NCBI GenBank assembly: GCA_944321965.1 | Contig: CALUNH010000005.1 | Span: forward strand, 1 to 64,000 | Direction of reading: 5' to 3' | Length of the DNA: 64,000 bases | From: an uncultured Alistipes sp. | Lineage (GTDB): Bacteria; Bacteroidota; Bacteroidia; Bacteroidales; Rikenellaceae | Shown here: piece after piece, positions 25,311 to 38,549 of the stretch | How the letters are laid out: every line of letters starts with the position of its first letter | Position numbering within the stretch: the first letter of the stretch is position 1 | Notes under the pieces: model-generated | What the model saw: only the letters and a program-made list of their open reading frames with translations | Told to the model about the DNA's origin: nothing | Databases searched by the model: none | Position numbers and translations under genes: made by a program

Positions 25311-25327
25311 TTGGACGTGTCGTCCAA
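25311..25327 (-). promoter_or_regulatory. Inverted repeat in the porin 5' UTR
   Basis: TTGGACG-TGT-CGTCCAA is a perfect palindrome with 7-bp arms. It lies between the -7 box and the start codon, 17 bp before ATG 25294. It could be a hairpin covering the ribosome entry site or a repressor site. Confidence 0.5.
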
Positions 25328-25341
25328 AAGTTTACCGAAAA

Positions 25342-25373
25342 CAAATATAGCAAAAATCCGACTTTGGACCAAG
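25342..25373 (-). promoter_or_regulatory. Promoter of the porin-like gene
   Basis: On the minus strand CTTG, 20 nt, TATATTTG (25342-25349). The -7 box is perfect and the -33 box has one mismatch. Confidence 0.6.
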
Positions 25374-25410
25374 AAAAATCAACGAATCCTGTGGTTTTGC
25401 CTCTTGAAAG

Positions 25411-25441
25411 AAAAAACCCGCAGTCGGAACTGCGGGTTTTT
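25411..25441 (-). terminator. Intrinsic terminator of ppdK
   Basis: AAAAACCCGCAGT and ACTGCGGGTTTTT arms with a 4-nt loop, 24 bp beyond the ppdK stop. T-runs on both sides make it potentially bidirectional. Confidence 0.85.
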
Positions 25442-25464
25442 CGAACGGGGGCTTGCGCCCGGGA

Positions 25465-28194
<2,730 letters not shown>

Positions 28195-28362
28195 AGTTTT
28201 CTGAATTTTGGATTGTATCTATAAAAATAAATAAAATTTCACAAAATCAACCCTTCGGACCCGAAAAAATCGCGGTTACGACATCTCGACCGCGTTTTAA
28301 AATGGATTTTCCTCCGAAGGGATTGCGAAAATACGAAAACTTTTCTAAAAAAACAAATCTCT

Positions 28363-29175
28363 TCAGCGGATATATACGAATACGGGGAGCGAATATCCGT
28401 ACCCGCCTCTGTAAACCCCGCGGGAATAGGTTCTGAGGGGGTTACCGGTCTTTTGGTCAACCAGATAGCGGCGGGCATAGACATCGGCATTCGAGCTGTC
28501 GAGCAGGGTGTCGACCAGCATCCGGTCCCTCATTTCCCAGCGTCCGGCCCGGCGGATGTTGCCTCTTCCGGCCTTTTCGGCGCGGGCCGTTGCGTCGCGG
28601 AGTCCGAGTTTCTCGGCGGGGATCCTTCCGACCCTTCCCATGACGACGAGCGGCACGCCGGGATGCTCGTCCCTCAGGTCCGCGACGAGCCATTCGGCCG
28701 TGCGGGTATCGCCGCAGAGCACCAGCCCCAGGGTCCGGCCTTCGCATTCACCCTCCACGTAGAGGTAGCGGCGTCCGGTTTCGACCCGTTCGGGTGCGAA
28801 GCGGTCGGCGAAGAAGAGCAGGGCAAAGTCCATGCCGTCGAGTGTATTGAGCGTGCGGTGGAGGTAGGTGTACGCTTCGCGGCAGGCGGCGGAGAGGTCC
28901 CGGACAACCTGTTCGTTCTCCACGCCCCACAGGGCCACGATGTCGAGGGCCATGGAGTCGATCACGGCGGCGGTGTTTCGGATTTTGCGGTGATAGCGCT
29001 CCGAGTTCCAGCCGTAACGCCCTTCGGGCGTGTAGTCGGCATCGTCGTAGAAGAGTGCCGGAATGGTGTCGTAGATGCGGTCGACGTCATAGAAGGCGAT
29101 TCCGACGGGACTTTTGGCCGCGGCGGCAAGGCTTGCCAGCACGAGGATTGCGAGGATCGACAGCGAACGCGACAT
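28363..29175 (-). CDS. Endonuclease/exonuclease/phosphatase-fold protein with lost catalytic residues
   Basis: 270 residues after a signal peptide (LSILAILVLASLAAA). The frame keeps the layout of secreted EEP-family proteins of Bacteroidetes: FYDVDRIYD (28-36) where FYNVENLFD is usual, YTPEGRYGWNSERYHRKIRN, and a final barrel strand. The metal and catalytic positions are gone, however. AEVEN reads WGVEN (Gly84), GDFND reads MGRVG (179-183), and SDHFPV reads GYSLPV (260-265). I infer a non-catalytic binding protein derived from a nuclease or phosphatase. It lies 14 bp downstream of a small HTH gene, so the two are probably co-transcribed. Confidence 0.75.
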   Translation of the reverse strand: MSRSLSILAILVLASLAAAAKSPVGIAFYDVDRIYDTIPALFYDDADYTPEGRYGWNSERYHRKIRNTAAVIDSMALDIVALWGVENEQVVRDLSAACREAYTYLHRTLNTLDGMDFALLFFADRFAPERVETGRRYLYVEGECEGRTLGLVLCGDTRTAEWLVADLRDEHPGVPLVVMGRVGRIPAEKLGLRDATARAEKAGRGNIRRAGRWEMRDRMLVDTLLDSSNADVYARRYLVDQKTGNPLRTYSRGVYRGGYGYSLPVFVYIR

Positions 29176-29189
29176 GGGCGGCTGACGGG

Positions 29190-29417
29190 TTAGAGCGGTT
29201 TTTCGGGAAGAAAATCCCGGGGCGAACAGCCGAGATACTTTGCAATCTCGTTGATATGGTGCGGGTTGTACTTGATATTGTACTTGGGACTTTCGACCTG
29301 TCCGATGAAACTTTTGGATACACCGATTCCATACGCCAATATGGCTTGTGAAACCTTTTGACGTTTCCTCATTTTGCGGACGGCATCAATGATATATTGA
29401 TCAATCGGGTATATCAC
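29190..29417 (-). CDS. Small XRE-family helix-turn-helix protein
   Basis: 75 residues. HTH elements are RKMRKRQKVSQAILAYGIG (helices 1-2), VSKSFIGQVES (recognition helix) and NEIAKYLGCSPRDF (closing). The whole protein is the DNA-binding domain. Its AT-rich upstream region contains a perfect palindrome, GCTTGTG-CATA-CACAAGC (29467-29484), a plausible autoregulatory site. It lies next to the hairpin-repeat cluster that starts near 29560. Confidence 0.8.
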   Translation of the reverse strand: MIYPIDQYIIDAVRKMRKRQKVSQAILAYGIGVSKSFIGQVESPKYNIKYNPHHINEIAKYLGCSPRDFLPEKPL

Positions 29418-29466
29418 GAGTTGTGCAGTTTGAATATGTAAAACTACGCAACTCTACAAATCAAAT

Positions 29467-29484
29467 GCTTGTGCATACACAAGC
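29467..29484. promoter_or_regulatory. Palindrome upstream of the small HTH gene
   Basis: GCTTGTG and CACAAGC around CATA, 50 bp upstream of the HTH gene start in AT-rich sequence. It has no T-run, so an operator is more likely than a terminator. Confidence 0.45.
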
Positions 29485-29628
29485 GATGCTCAGTAATAAC
29501 TGGGTGCCTTTGTAGAAAATAGAAATGCTTTTTTGATTTAAAACAAATAAAACCGCTTTTTGGACGTCAAAAAGCCCCTTTATGGAAGGGGTTTCGTGGG
29601 CGGAGGGACCTTTGAAGGGTTTCCGATT

Positions 29629-29698
29629 CGGTTCCGCGCCTCGACCGGCAGTCGTATGCGGATTCACGCTTCGGAAACCGCTAAAGGTTCAGCAGCCC
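29629..29698 (+). repeat. 70-bp perfect direct repeat, copy 1
   Basis: Identical to 29868-29937, 239 bp further on. It ends in GGTTCAGCAGCCC, directly before the tag of a triloop hairpin. Confidence 0.95.
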
Positions 29699-29867
29699 CT
29701 AAATCCGGTCTCTTAGACCGGCGCTCATAGAACCCTCCTCTTAGGAGGGGCTTTTTGCATCGTCAAAAAGCCCCGCAAAAACCGACCGGCTTAAGAAGCC
29801 GACTCTATGGGCGCGGGCTTAAAAAGCCCGTTTTAGGAGCAGAGGAAGTTTCATCCGGTATCCGAGC

Positions 29868-29937
29868 CGGTTCCGCGCCTCGACCGGCAGTCGTATGCGG
29901 ATTCACGCTTCGGAAACCGCTAAAGGTTCAGCAGCCC
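29868..29937 (+). repeat. 70-bp perfect direct repeat, copy 2
   Basis: Second identical copy. Partial, diverged relatives are at about 30239-30290 (inverted) and 52075-52122 (cluster B), sharing GCGGATTYACGCT and CAGCAGCCC. Confidence 0.95.
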
Positions 29938-30023
29938 ATAGACCCCTCCTCTTAGGAGGGCCTTGCTGCCGCATTCTGCTTTTTGCGGCTGGTTTTGGTG
30001 GTACCTTTTGCCACCAAAAGATA

Positions 30024-30128
30024 CCGGCTTAAGAAGCCGGTTTTAGGGGCGAAAGGAGCATCCCGGGTTTCTGACTCGGTTCCGCGCTTCGATGATTCTG
30101 GATTCCCGCCTTCGCGGGAATGACCGGT
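30024..30128 (-). repeat. 105-bp block, inverted relative to cluster B
   Basis: The reverse complement of this block matches 51538-51642 with about five mismatches by eye. It spans one triloop hairpin, a conserved GCGGAACC / CAGAAACCCGGGATG segment and an ATTCCC-N8-GGGAAT element. The two copies bracket the whole 21-kb utilization locus in opposite orientation. Confidence 0.88.
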
Positions 30129-30394
30129 TTAAGAAACCGGTTTTAGAAGCTGCTGAACCTCGCGGGGTTTCCGAAGCCTTTACCCGCCCGGTTTAAGAAA
30201 CCGGTTTTATGGGCCCCGGTTAAGAATCGGGGTTTAGGGGCTGCTGAGCCTTATTGGGGTTTCCGCAGCGTGAATCCGCATACGACCGACCGTCGGGAGC
30301 GGTGATTTGCTTCCGATCCCTTCGGAGGCGGATGCCAGCCCGGGAGTTGTCTTCATCGGTTGTTTCGCCGACCTGTCATCCGATAGATGCGGAA

Positions 30395-30431
30395 CCGGGC
30401 CTCGCAGGTCGTTGACTCCTGCGAAGCCCGG
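30395..30431 (-). terminator. Hairpin after the utilization operon
   Basis: CCGGGCctCGCAGG pairs with CCTGCGaaGCCCGG across an 8-9 nt loop, 26 bp past the GH29-GH16 stop codon. No T-run follows, so termination is uncertain; it may instead stabilise the 3' end. Confidence 0.45.
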
Positions 30432-30456
30432 TCATCGGCATCCGTTTTTCTGACTC

Positions 30457-33168
30457 CTAATAATATTTTACCGACGGAGCGGCGGCTCCCTGGTATTGAT
30501 CATTGACGTAGACCCGGACCCAGTCGACCTCCATCGACGGAGGAGCTGCGGGATCCCATTGCGACGGATCGACAGCTCCCGGCCACGCCTTCGGATTGTC
30601 CGAGATTCCCGAACTGAAGATCAGGAAGAACCCTGCCGGATCGCTCCATGGCCAGTCGTTGTTTCCGTCGGCGCCCTTGCGGTGTTCGAAATAGGCCCGG
30701 CCGTTCACCCCGCCGACAATCCGGTCGGGGTACCATTCCAGCCAGTAGATGTTCCACTGAGTCATGTCCGAGAGGTCGGTTGTGGCCGTCACGCTACCTG
30801 CACCGCCGACCACTCCGGCATAATGGTGTTCGGAGTGGAGCGTGAAGTGCGCCCGCTGGTTGATCGTCCGCTTGGGATTTTCCAGCAGGTCGATTTCGCC
30901 GTTCGCGGGCCACGGACGCCCGTTGTTGCCCATGAACCAGAGTGCGTCGTTGAATCCCTGCGTATCGCTGCGGCGGAAGCGGATCTCGATGCGCATGTTC
31001 TCGGTGAAGTTGCACCACTCCTCGCGGCTTCCCGGGAGCGAAGTCCGGTAGCAGGCGTGCGAATATTTCACCTTTTTGCCGAAGCGATTGTCGATCGAAT
31101 CGGGCTCTTCGCGCGCCCACATGTGCAGTACGCCGTTCTCGACCTTCGAGCAGACGAGGTTGTCGACCCGTGCCGAGCGGCTCATAGCCTTTCCGTTGTG
31201 TTGCATGAAGCCCCGCGGCTGTCCCTGCTGCGCATCCTCGTCACGGAACTCGTGGGCGGTGAAGAAGCGCCATCCCCCGACCTTCGGATGCGGGGCGCCG
31301 GGCGTGAGTGTCAGCGGGGCGCCGGGATCGGTGTAAAGAGTCGTTTCGTCGTCCGTTGGATCTGCGAGTGTCACCCCGAGTTCTTCGGGCAGGATGCGCG
31401 CCTGGCCCGCCTCGGGCGTTGTTGCCTCCAGCCGCAGGTAGCGGCCCACCGCCTTGCGCGGGAAGGAGACCGTTTGCGGCAGCGGATTGTTCACGATGTT
31501 GCTGAATTCGCCGTTGTCGATGACCGTCTGCCACTGCACGCCGTCGCTGCTGACCGAGAGCCGGTAGCGGAACGCCATGTCGGGTTTGGCCTGTGCGCCG
31601 ACCGGGGCGTAGGTGAAGCCCGCGAGGGTAGCGATGCGCCCCAGATCGACGGTCAGCGGTTCCGGACTGACGATCCGCCACTTCCCGCGGTCGATATCGT
31701 TCCACTTGGTCTGGACGGCCTGCTCCTCGACCGGTTCCGCGCGGAAGGCCCCTACGCGGCAGATGTGCCCTTCGAGGCGCGTCTCCCGGAGCCGGATGCG
31801 CAGGGCCGAGGCCTCGACCTCCGGGATCCGCAGCAGTCGCTTGTAGCCGACGGTCGTACCTTCGCCCGCGGGCTGCCATCCGGCATCGGTGAGGGCTTCC
31901 ACCGTGAAGCCCTCGATGCGCTGTCCGCGGGAGATATCCTCCTGGAGCAGCACGACGTTGATCCGCGAGCCGGGGCGGAGCGGGTAGATCCGTTCGTCGC
32001 CGCCCGAAGCGGTCCACGTCTCGCCGCCGTCGACGACCCGGTCGTCGGCAAATGTCTGCTTGAGGTAGTCGGCCAGTTCCATCAGCCGTGTCGAGTCGGC
32101 TTTGTGAATAAGTCCGCGGCGGTCGGGCGGGATATTGAGCAGCAGCACCGAGTTGTATCCTACCGATTGGAAATAGATGTCGACGAGCTGTTTCAGACTT
32201 TTGACCTTCGCATCCTCGGCTGCATGGTAAAACCATCCGGGACGGATCGACACATCGACCTCCGAGGGGTACCAGAAGAGTTCCGAGGCGTTTTTCAACA
32301 TGTCGCGGCCACCCAGATCCGGGGCTTTGCCGTAGACTCCCAGCCGACGGTTGTTCGCTGCGGCACGGGCATAGACGCCGGGAGTGAGCACCGTAGCGCT
32401 CCATTCGGTTTCGCGGCCGATTCCCTTTTCGTTGCCGACCCAGCGCACGTCGTCGCCCATGATGGCCGTCACGGCGTGGGGCTGCAGGCGGCGGATCGTC
32501 CGGTAGAAGGCATCCCAGTCATAGACCTGTTTTTTGCCGTTGGGGCCTTCGCCGTTGGCGCCGTCGAACCACACTTCGTGCACCTCGCCGTAGCGGGTCA
32601 GCAGTTCGGTCAGCTGGCGGATGAACATTCGGTTGTAGGCCTTCGAGTCTCCGTAGCAGGGGGCATTGCGGTCCCAGGGCGAGAGGTAGACGCCGAATTT
32701 CAGGCCGTGGCGTTCACAGGCATCGCGGATTTCGCGAACCACGTCGCCCTTGCCTTCGCGCCACGGCGACGAGGCGACGGAGTGTCGCGTGGTTTTCGTT
32801 GGCCAGAGGCAGAATCCGTCGTGGTGTTTGGCCGTGAGGATCACCATCCGGAATCCGGCGTTGCGCAGCGTCTGCACGATCTGGTCGGCATCGAATTCCG
32901 TGGGGTTGAACAACGCGGGGTCCTCTTGTCCGTCTCCCCATTCGCGATTGGTAAAGGTGTTGATCCCGAAGTGCAGGAAGGCTGTCAGTTCCATCTGCTG
33001 CCACGCCAGTTGCTGATCGGAGGGGACCAGCCGGGCGGCCATTGCGATCTTCTCGTCGAGCGTGCTGCCCTCGGGGAAGGTCACGTGCTTGACGAAGCGT
33101 TCCGGTTCCGGCTGAGCCGCCACACGGCCTGCCAGGAGCAGAAGAGCGAGAAAAAGAAGTCGTTGCAT
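30457..33168 (-). CDS. Two-enzyme fusion: GH29 alpha-L-fucosidase plus GH16 endo-glycosidase
   Basis: 903 residues with a type I signal peptide (LLFLALLLLAGRVAA). The N-terminal GH29 domain (about 45-380) has TAFLHFGINTFTNREWG, LTAKHHDGFCLW and the nucleophile Asp202 in EVWFDGANGEG. A discoidin-like (F5/8 type C, CBM32-like) region covers about 390-600. A C-terminal GH16 domain (about 620-900) has the catalytic motif NGEIDLLENP near 757, fitting ExDxxE, and ends in EVDWVRVYVND. One chain could therefore remove fucose and cut the glycan backbone internally. The start at 33168 lies 2 bp after the GH2 stop, so it is the last gene of the operon. A frame continuing upstream to 34677 is an artefact inside GH2. 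Confidence 0.88.
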   Translation of the reverse strand: MQRLLFLALLLLAGRVAAQPEPERFVKHVTFPEGSTLDEKIAMAARLVPSDQQLAWQQMELTAFLHFGINTFTNREWGDGQEDPALFNPTEFDADQIVQTLRNAGFRMVILTAKHHDGFCLWPTKTTRHSVASSPWREGKGDVVREIRDACERHGLKFGVYLSPWDRNAPCYGDSKAYNRMFIRQLTELLTRYGEVHEVWFDGANGEGPNGKKQVYDWDAFYRTIRRLQPHAVTAIMGDDVRWVGNEKGIGRETEWSATVLTPGVYARAAANNRRLGVYGKAPDLGGRDMLKNASELFWYPSEVDVSIRPGWFYHAAEDAKVKSLKQLVDIYFQSVGYNSVLLLNIPPDRRGLIHKADSTRLMELADYLKQTFADDRVVDGGETWTASGGDERIYPLRPGSRINVVLLQEDISRGQRIEGFTVEALTDAGWQPAGEGTTVGYKRLLRIPEVEASALRIRLRETRLEGHICRVGAFRAEPVEEQAVQTKWNDIDRGKWRIVSPEPLTVDLGRIATLAGFTYAPVGAQAKPDMAFRYRLSVSSDGVQWQTVIDNGEFSNIVNNPLPQTVSFPRKAVGRYLRLEATTPEAGQARILPEELGVTLADPTDDETTLYTDPGAPLTLTPGAPHPKVGGWRFFTAHEFRDEDAQQGQPRGFMQHNGKAMSRSARVDNLVCSKVENGVLHMWAREEPDSIDNRFGKKVKYSHACYRTSLPGSREEWCNFTENMRIEIRFRRSDTQGFNDALWFMGNNGRPWPANGEIDLLENPKRTINQRAHFTLHSEHHYAGVVGGAGSVTATTDLSDMTQWNIYWLEWYPDRIVGGVNGRAYFEHRKGADGNNDWPWSDPAGFFLIFSSGISDNPKAWPGAVDPSQWDPAAPPSMEVDWVRVYVNDQYQGAAAPSVKYY

Positions 33169-33170
33169 GG

Positions 33171-36239
<3,069 letters not shown>

Positions 36240-38549
36240 TTATTCGATGATGATTTCGTCCAGATAGAGTTTTGCGCTCTGTCCCGGGCGGACATGTCCT
36301 TCGGGGCAACTCCCCGCACCGCGCATCCGTACCCGCACATAGCGGGCTTCGCGCTCCTGCAGGTCGAAGGTCAGCTGCTCGATGAAGGTTCCCTCGCGGA
36401 AGATCTCGTTGGGCGAGAAGCTGCGTTCGGCCACCTGCGTGAAGTGTTCGTTGTCATCCGAGAGTTCGATGCCCATCCACGCAGGCAGGTGCACGGCCAT
36501 GCCGTAATTGGTGATGCACCCCGTTGTGAGGCGCTTCAGCGTGTCGCCCGCTCCGAGGTCGATCGTGAAGGCCACCTCGTCGCACGAATCCCACGTGCAC
36601 CACTCCGAATCGGTGTACTTGTCGCTTCCGCGCAGTCCGTTGACCAGCAGCCAGTCGTTCGCACCGCCGCCCGAGATGTTTCGGGCCGTAGCCTTGTTGA
36701 ACGTCAGGGGCAGATCCAGCACTTCGCCCATGCGTTCTCCGTCGCGGAAGGTGGCGCAGCGCAATGTCGTGGACCGTTCGATGCGCAGCGGCACCTCGTA
36801 GCGGGCGGAACGGGCCGACGGCTCCTTGCCGTCGGTCGTGTATCGGATCTCGACGTCGGGGCGGATGCACTCCAGTTCGACGCGCAGTGCGCCGGAGTCG
36901 GGACGGATGCACTCCTGAATGTTGTACATCGAACGGGCGTAGCGGACTCCCTGTACGTCGAGCCGCGGCAGGAAGTGGTCGAGCCGTTCGAGGAATCCCG
37001 TCCACTCCTTCGTGCCGCGCGGCTCCCAGGCCACCTCGGCCAGCGCCGCCAGACGCGGGAAGAGCAGGTATTCGACATCTTCGGGCGAGTCGCAGAACTC
37101 GGTCCACATCGAGGCCTGCACGCCCATGAGCAGCTCTTCATATTCGGGCAGCCATCCCTCCTGTACGGGTTCGTAGTCGTAGACGTCCTTCAGCGTGTTG
37201 TTTCCGAAATAGGTCAACGGCTCGAAGCGCTGCGGACCCTGATAGCGGATCAGGTAGAGGACGCGCGCCGGGGTCAGGATGAAGCGGTGTCCTTCGGCTG
37301 CGGCCTTCAGGGCGGCCTGGCCGAATCCTTGCCAGCCCATGATGATCACCTTGTCGGGGAGTGTGCTGTTGGTCAGTTCGTCCCAGCCGATCACCTCGCG
37401 GCCCTTCGAACGGACGTAGTTGCAGATGCGGCGCATGAAGTATCCCTGCAGCTCCTCGGTGGAGGCAAGTCCCTCCTCGCGGATGCGGCGCTGACAGCGC
37501 GGGCACCGCTCCCAGTTGCTTTTCCACGCCTCGTCGCCCCCCACGTGGATGTAGTGCGACGGGAAGAGTTCCAGCACTTCGTCGAAGATGTTTTGCAGGA
37601 AGCCGAAGGTCCGTTCGTTGCCGGCGCAGAAGATGATGTCGGCATTCCGGCCGCCCAGTCCGGGCAGTACGCCGATGTAGCGGTCAACGACCGGGCAGGC
37701 ATACTCCGGATAGGCCGCCAGGGCAGCGTTCGAGTGGGCGGGGATGTCGATTTCGGGGATCACCTCGATCTGCCGCTCGGCAGCGTAGGCGACGATTTCG
37801 CGGATGTCGTCCTGCGTGTAGAAGCCGCCGACGGGTGTCGGTTCATCCGGTTCGGGGTTGCGGCGCGCCGGGAACGGAACCCCCGGACGGTCTACGCGCC
37901 ACGCCCCAACCTCCGTCAGACGCGGGTAACGCTTGATTTCCAGGCGCCAGCCATTGTCGTCGGTCAGGTGCAGGTGCAGTTTGTTGAGTTTGAGCTGCGC
38001 CATGCACTCGATCAGCCGCAACAGGCGCTCCTTGGGCATGAAGAAGCGTGCCACGTCGAGGTGCATACCGCGGTAGGCGAATCGCGGGGCATCCTCGATC
38101 CGCACGGCCGGGACACTCCATGCCGCCTGGACCGCCTGATCTCCTTCGAGTTGGGCGGGCAGCAGCTGCCGCAGGCTCTGCATCGCGTAGAAGAATCCGC
38201 GGCAATCGGCGGCCTGCACCGTGATCTGTTTCGGGCGGATATCCAGCACGTAGGCTTCGGGAGCCAGCGTCGTATCGCTTTCGAAGCGGATATCGCCCGG
38301 GGTGTTGCCTTGTGCGACGTGCGGCGTGAAACCTGCCGGGAGGGTCAGGAGCCGGGCGAAATTCCGGGCCACGGCGGCCTGCTCGTCGTTTTCGACCACG
38401 AAGGTCGTCGTCTCCGAGAAGTCGAACCGGCCTGCTGCGGGAGCGGCGCTTGTCGGAGCGGGGAGGATCCGGATTGGCTCCGGGGTGCGACAGCCGCTCA
38501 CGGCCGCGCAGCACAGCATTCCTGTCAGAAAGAGGATCGTGCGTCTCAT
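36240..38549 (-). CDS. GH20 beta-N-acetylhexosaminidase, lipoprotein
   Basis: 769 residues. Lipobox VSGC (Cys20) makes it membrane-anchored. A GH20b domain precedes the TIM barrel (from about 150: FAYRGMHLDVARFFMP, KLHLHLTDDNGWRLE). The catalytic Asp-Glu pair is in HVGGDEAWKSNW (about 335). A C-terminal region has an Fn3-associated segment (RYTTDGKEPSARS) and a discoidin-like domain (FTIDLGAGDTLKRL). It releases terminal GlcNAc/GalNAc. Its start overlaps the sulfatase stop by 4 bp. Confidence 0.95.
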   Translation of the reverse strand: MRRTILFLTGMLCCAAVSGCRTPEPIRILPAPTSAAPAAGRFDFSETTTFVVENDEQAAVARNFARLLTLPAGFTPHVAQGNTPGDIRFESDTTLAPEAYVLDIRPKQITVQAADCRGFFYAMQSLRQLLPAQLEGDQAVQAAWSVPAVRIEDAPRFAYRGMHLDVARFFMPKERLLRLIECMAQLKLNKLHLHLTDDNGWRLEIKRYPRLTEVGAWRVDRPGVPFPARRNPEPDEPTPVGGFYTQDDIREIVAYAAERQIEVIPEIDIPAHSNAALAAYPEYACPVVDRYIGVLPGLGGRNADIIFCAGNERTFGFLQNIFDEVLELFPSHYIHVGGDEAWKSNWERCPRCQRRIREEGLASTEELQGYFMRRICNYVRSKGREVIGWDELTNSTLPDKVIIMGWQGFGQAALKAAAEGHRFILTPARVLYLIRYQGPQRFEPLTYFGNNTLKDVYDYEPVQEGWLPEYEELLMGVQASMWTEFCDSPEDVEYLLFPRLAALAEVAWEPRGTKEWTGFLERLDHFLPRLDVQGVRYARSMYNIQECIRPDSGALRVELECIRPDVEIRYTTDGKEPSARSARYEVPLRIERSTTLRCATFRDGERMGEVLDLPLTFNKATARNISGGGANDWLLVNGLRGSDKYTDSEWCTWDSCDEVAFTIDLGAGDTLKRLTTGCITNYGMAVHLPAWMGIELSDDNEHFTQVAERSFSPNEIFREGTFIEQLTFDLQEREARYVRVRMRGAGSCPEGHVRPGQSAKLYLDEIIIE

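Larger units (their letters stand above)
29560..30330. repeat. Hairpin-repeat cluster A (left flank of the utilization locus)
   Basis: This non-coding stretch fills most of the 1,039-bp gap between the HTH gene and the fusion glycosidase. Nine hairpins have 7-bp (one 6-bp, one 8-bp) stems and a 3-nt loop: 29705-29721, 29733-29749, 29787-29801, 29814-29830, 29944-29960, 30024-30040, 30124-30140, 30188-30204 and 30214-30232. Loops are CTT or AAG, once AAA, depending on orientation. On the CTT strand each stem follows a tag like GCCCMTARA. An ATTCCC-N8-GGGAAT element is at 30102-30121. No coding sequence is supported. The same units make up cluster B. Confidence 0.9.

Noticed and set aside
29755..29955. 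Short open frames inside hairpin cluster A
   Set aside because: They are built from the repeat units and differ between copies; no start context or domain.
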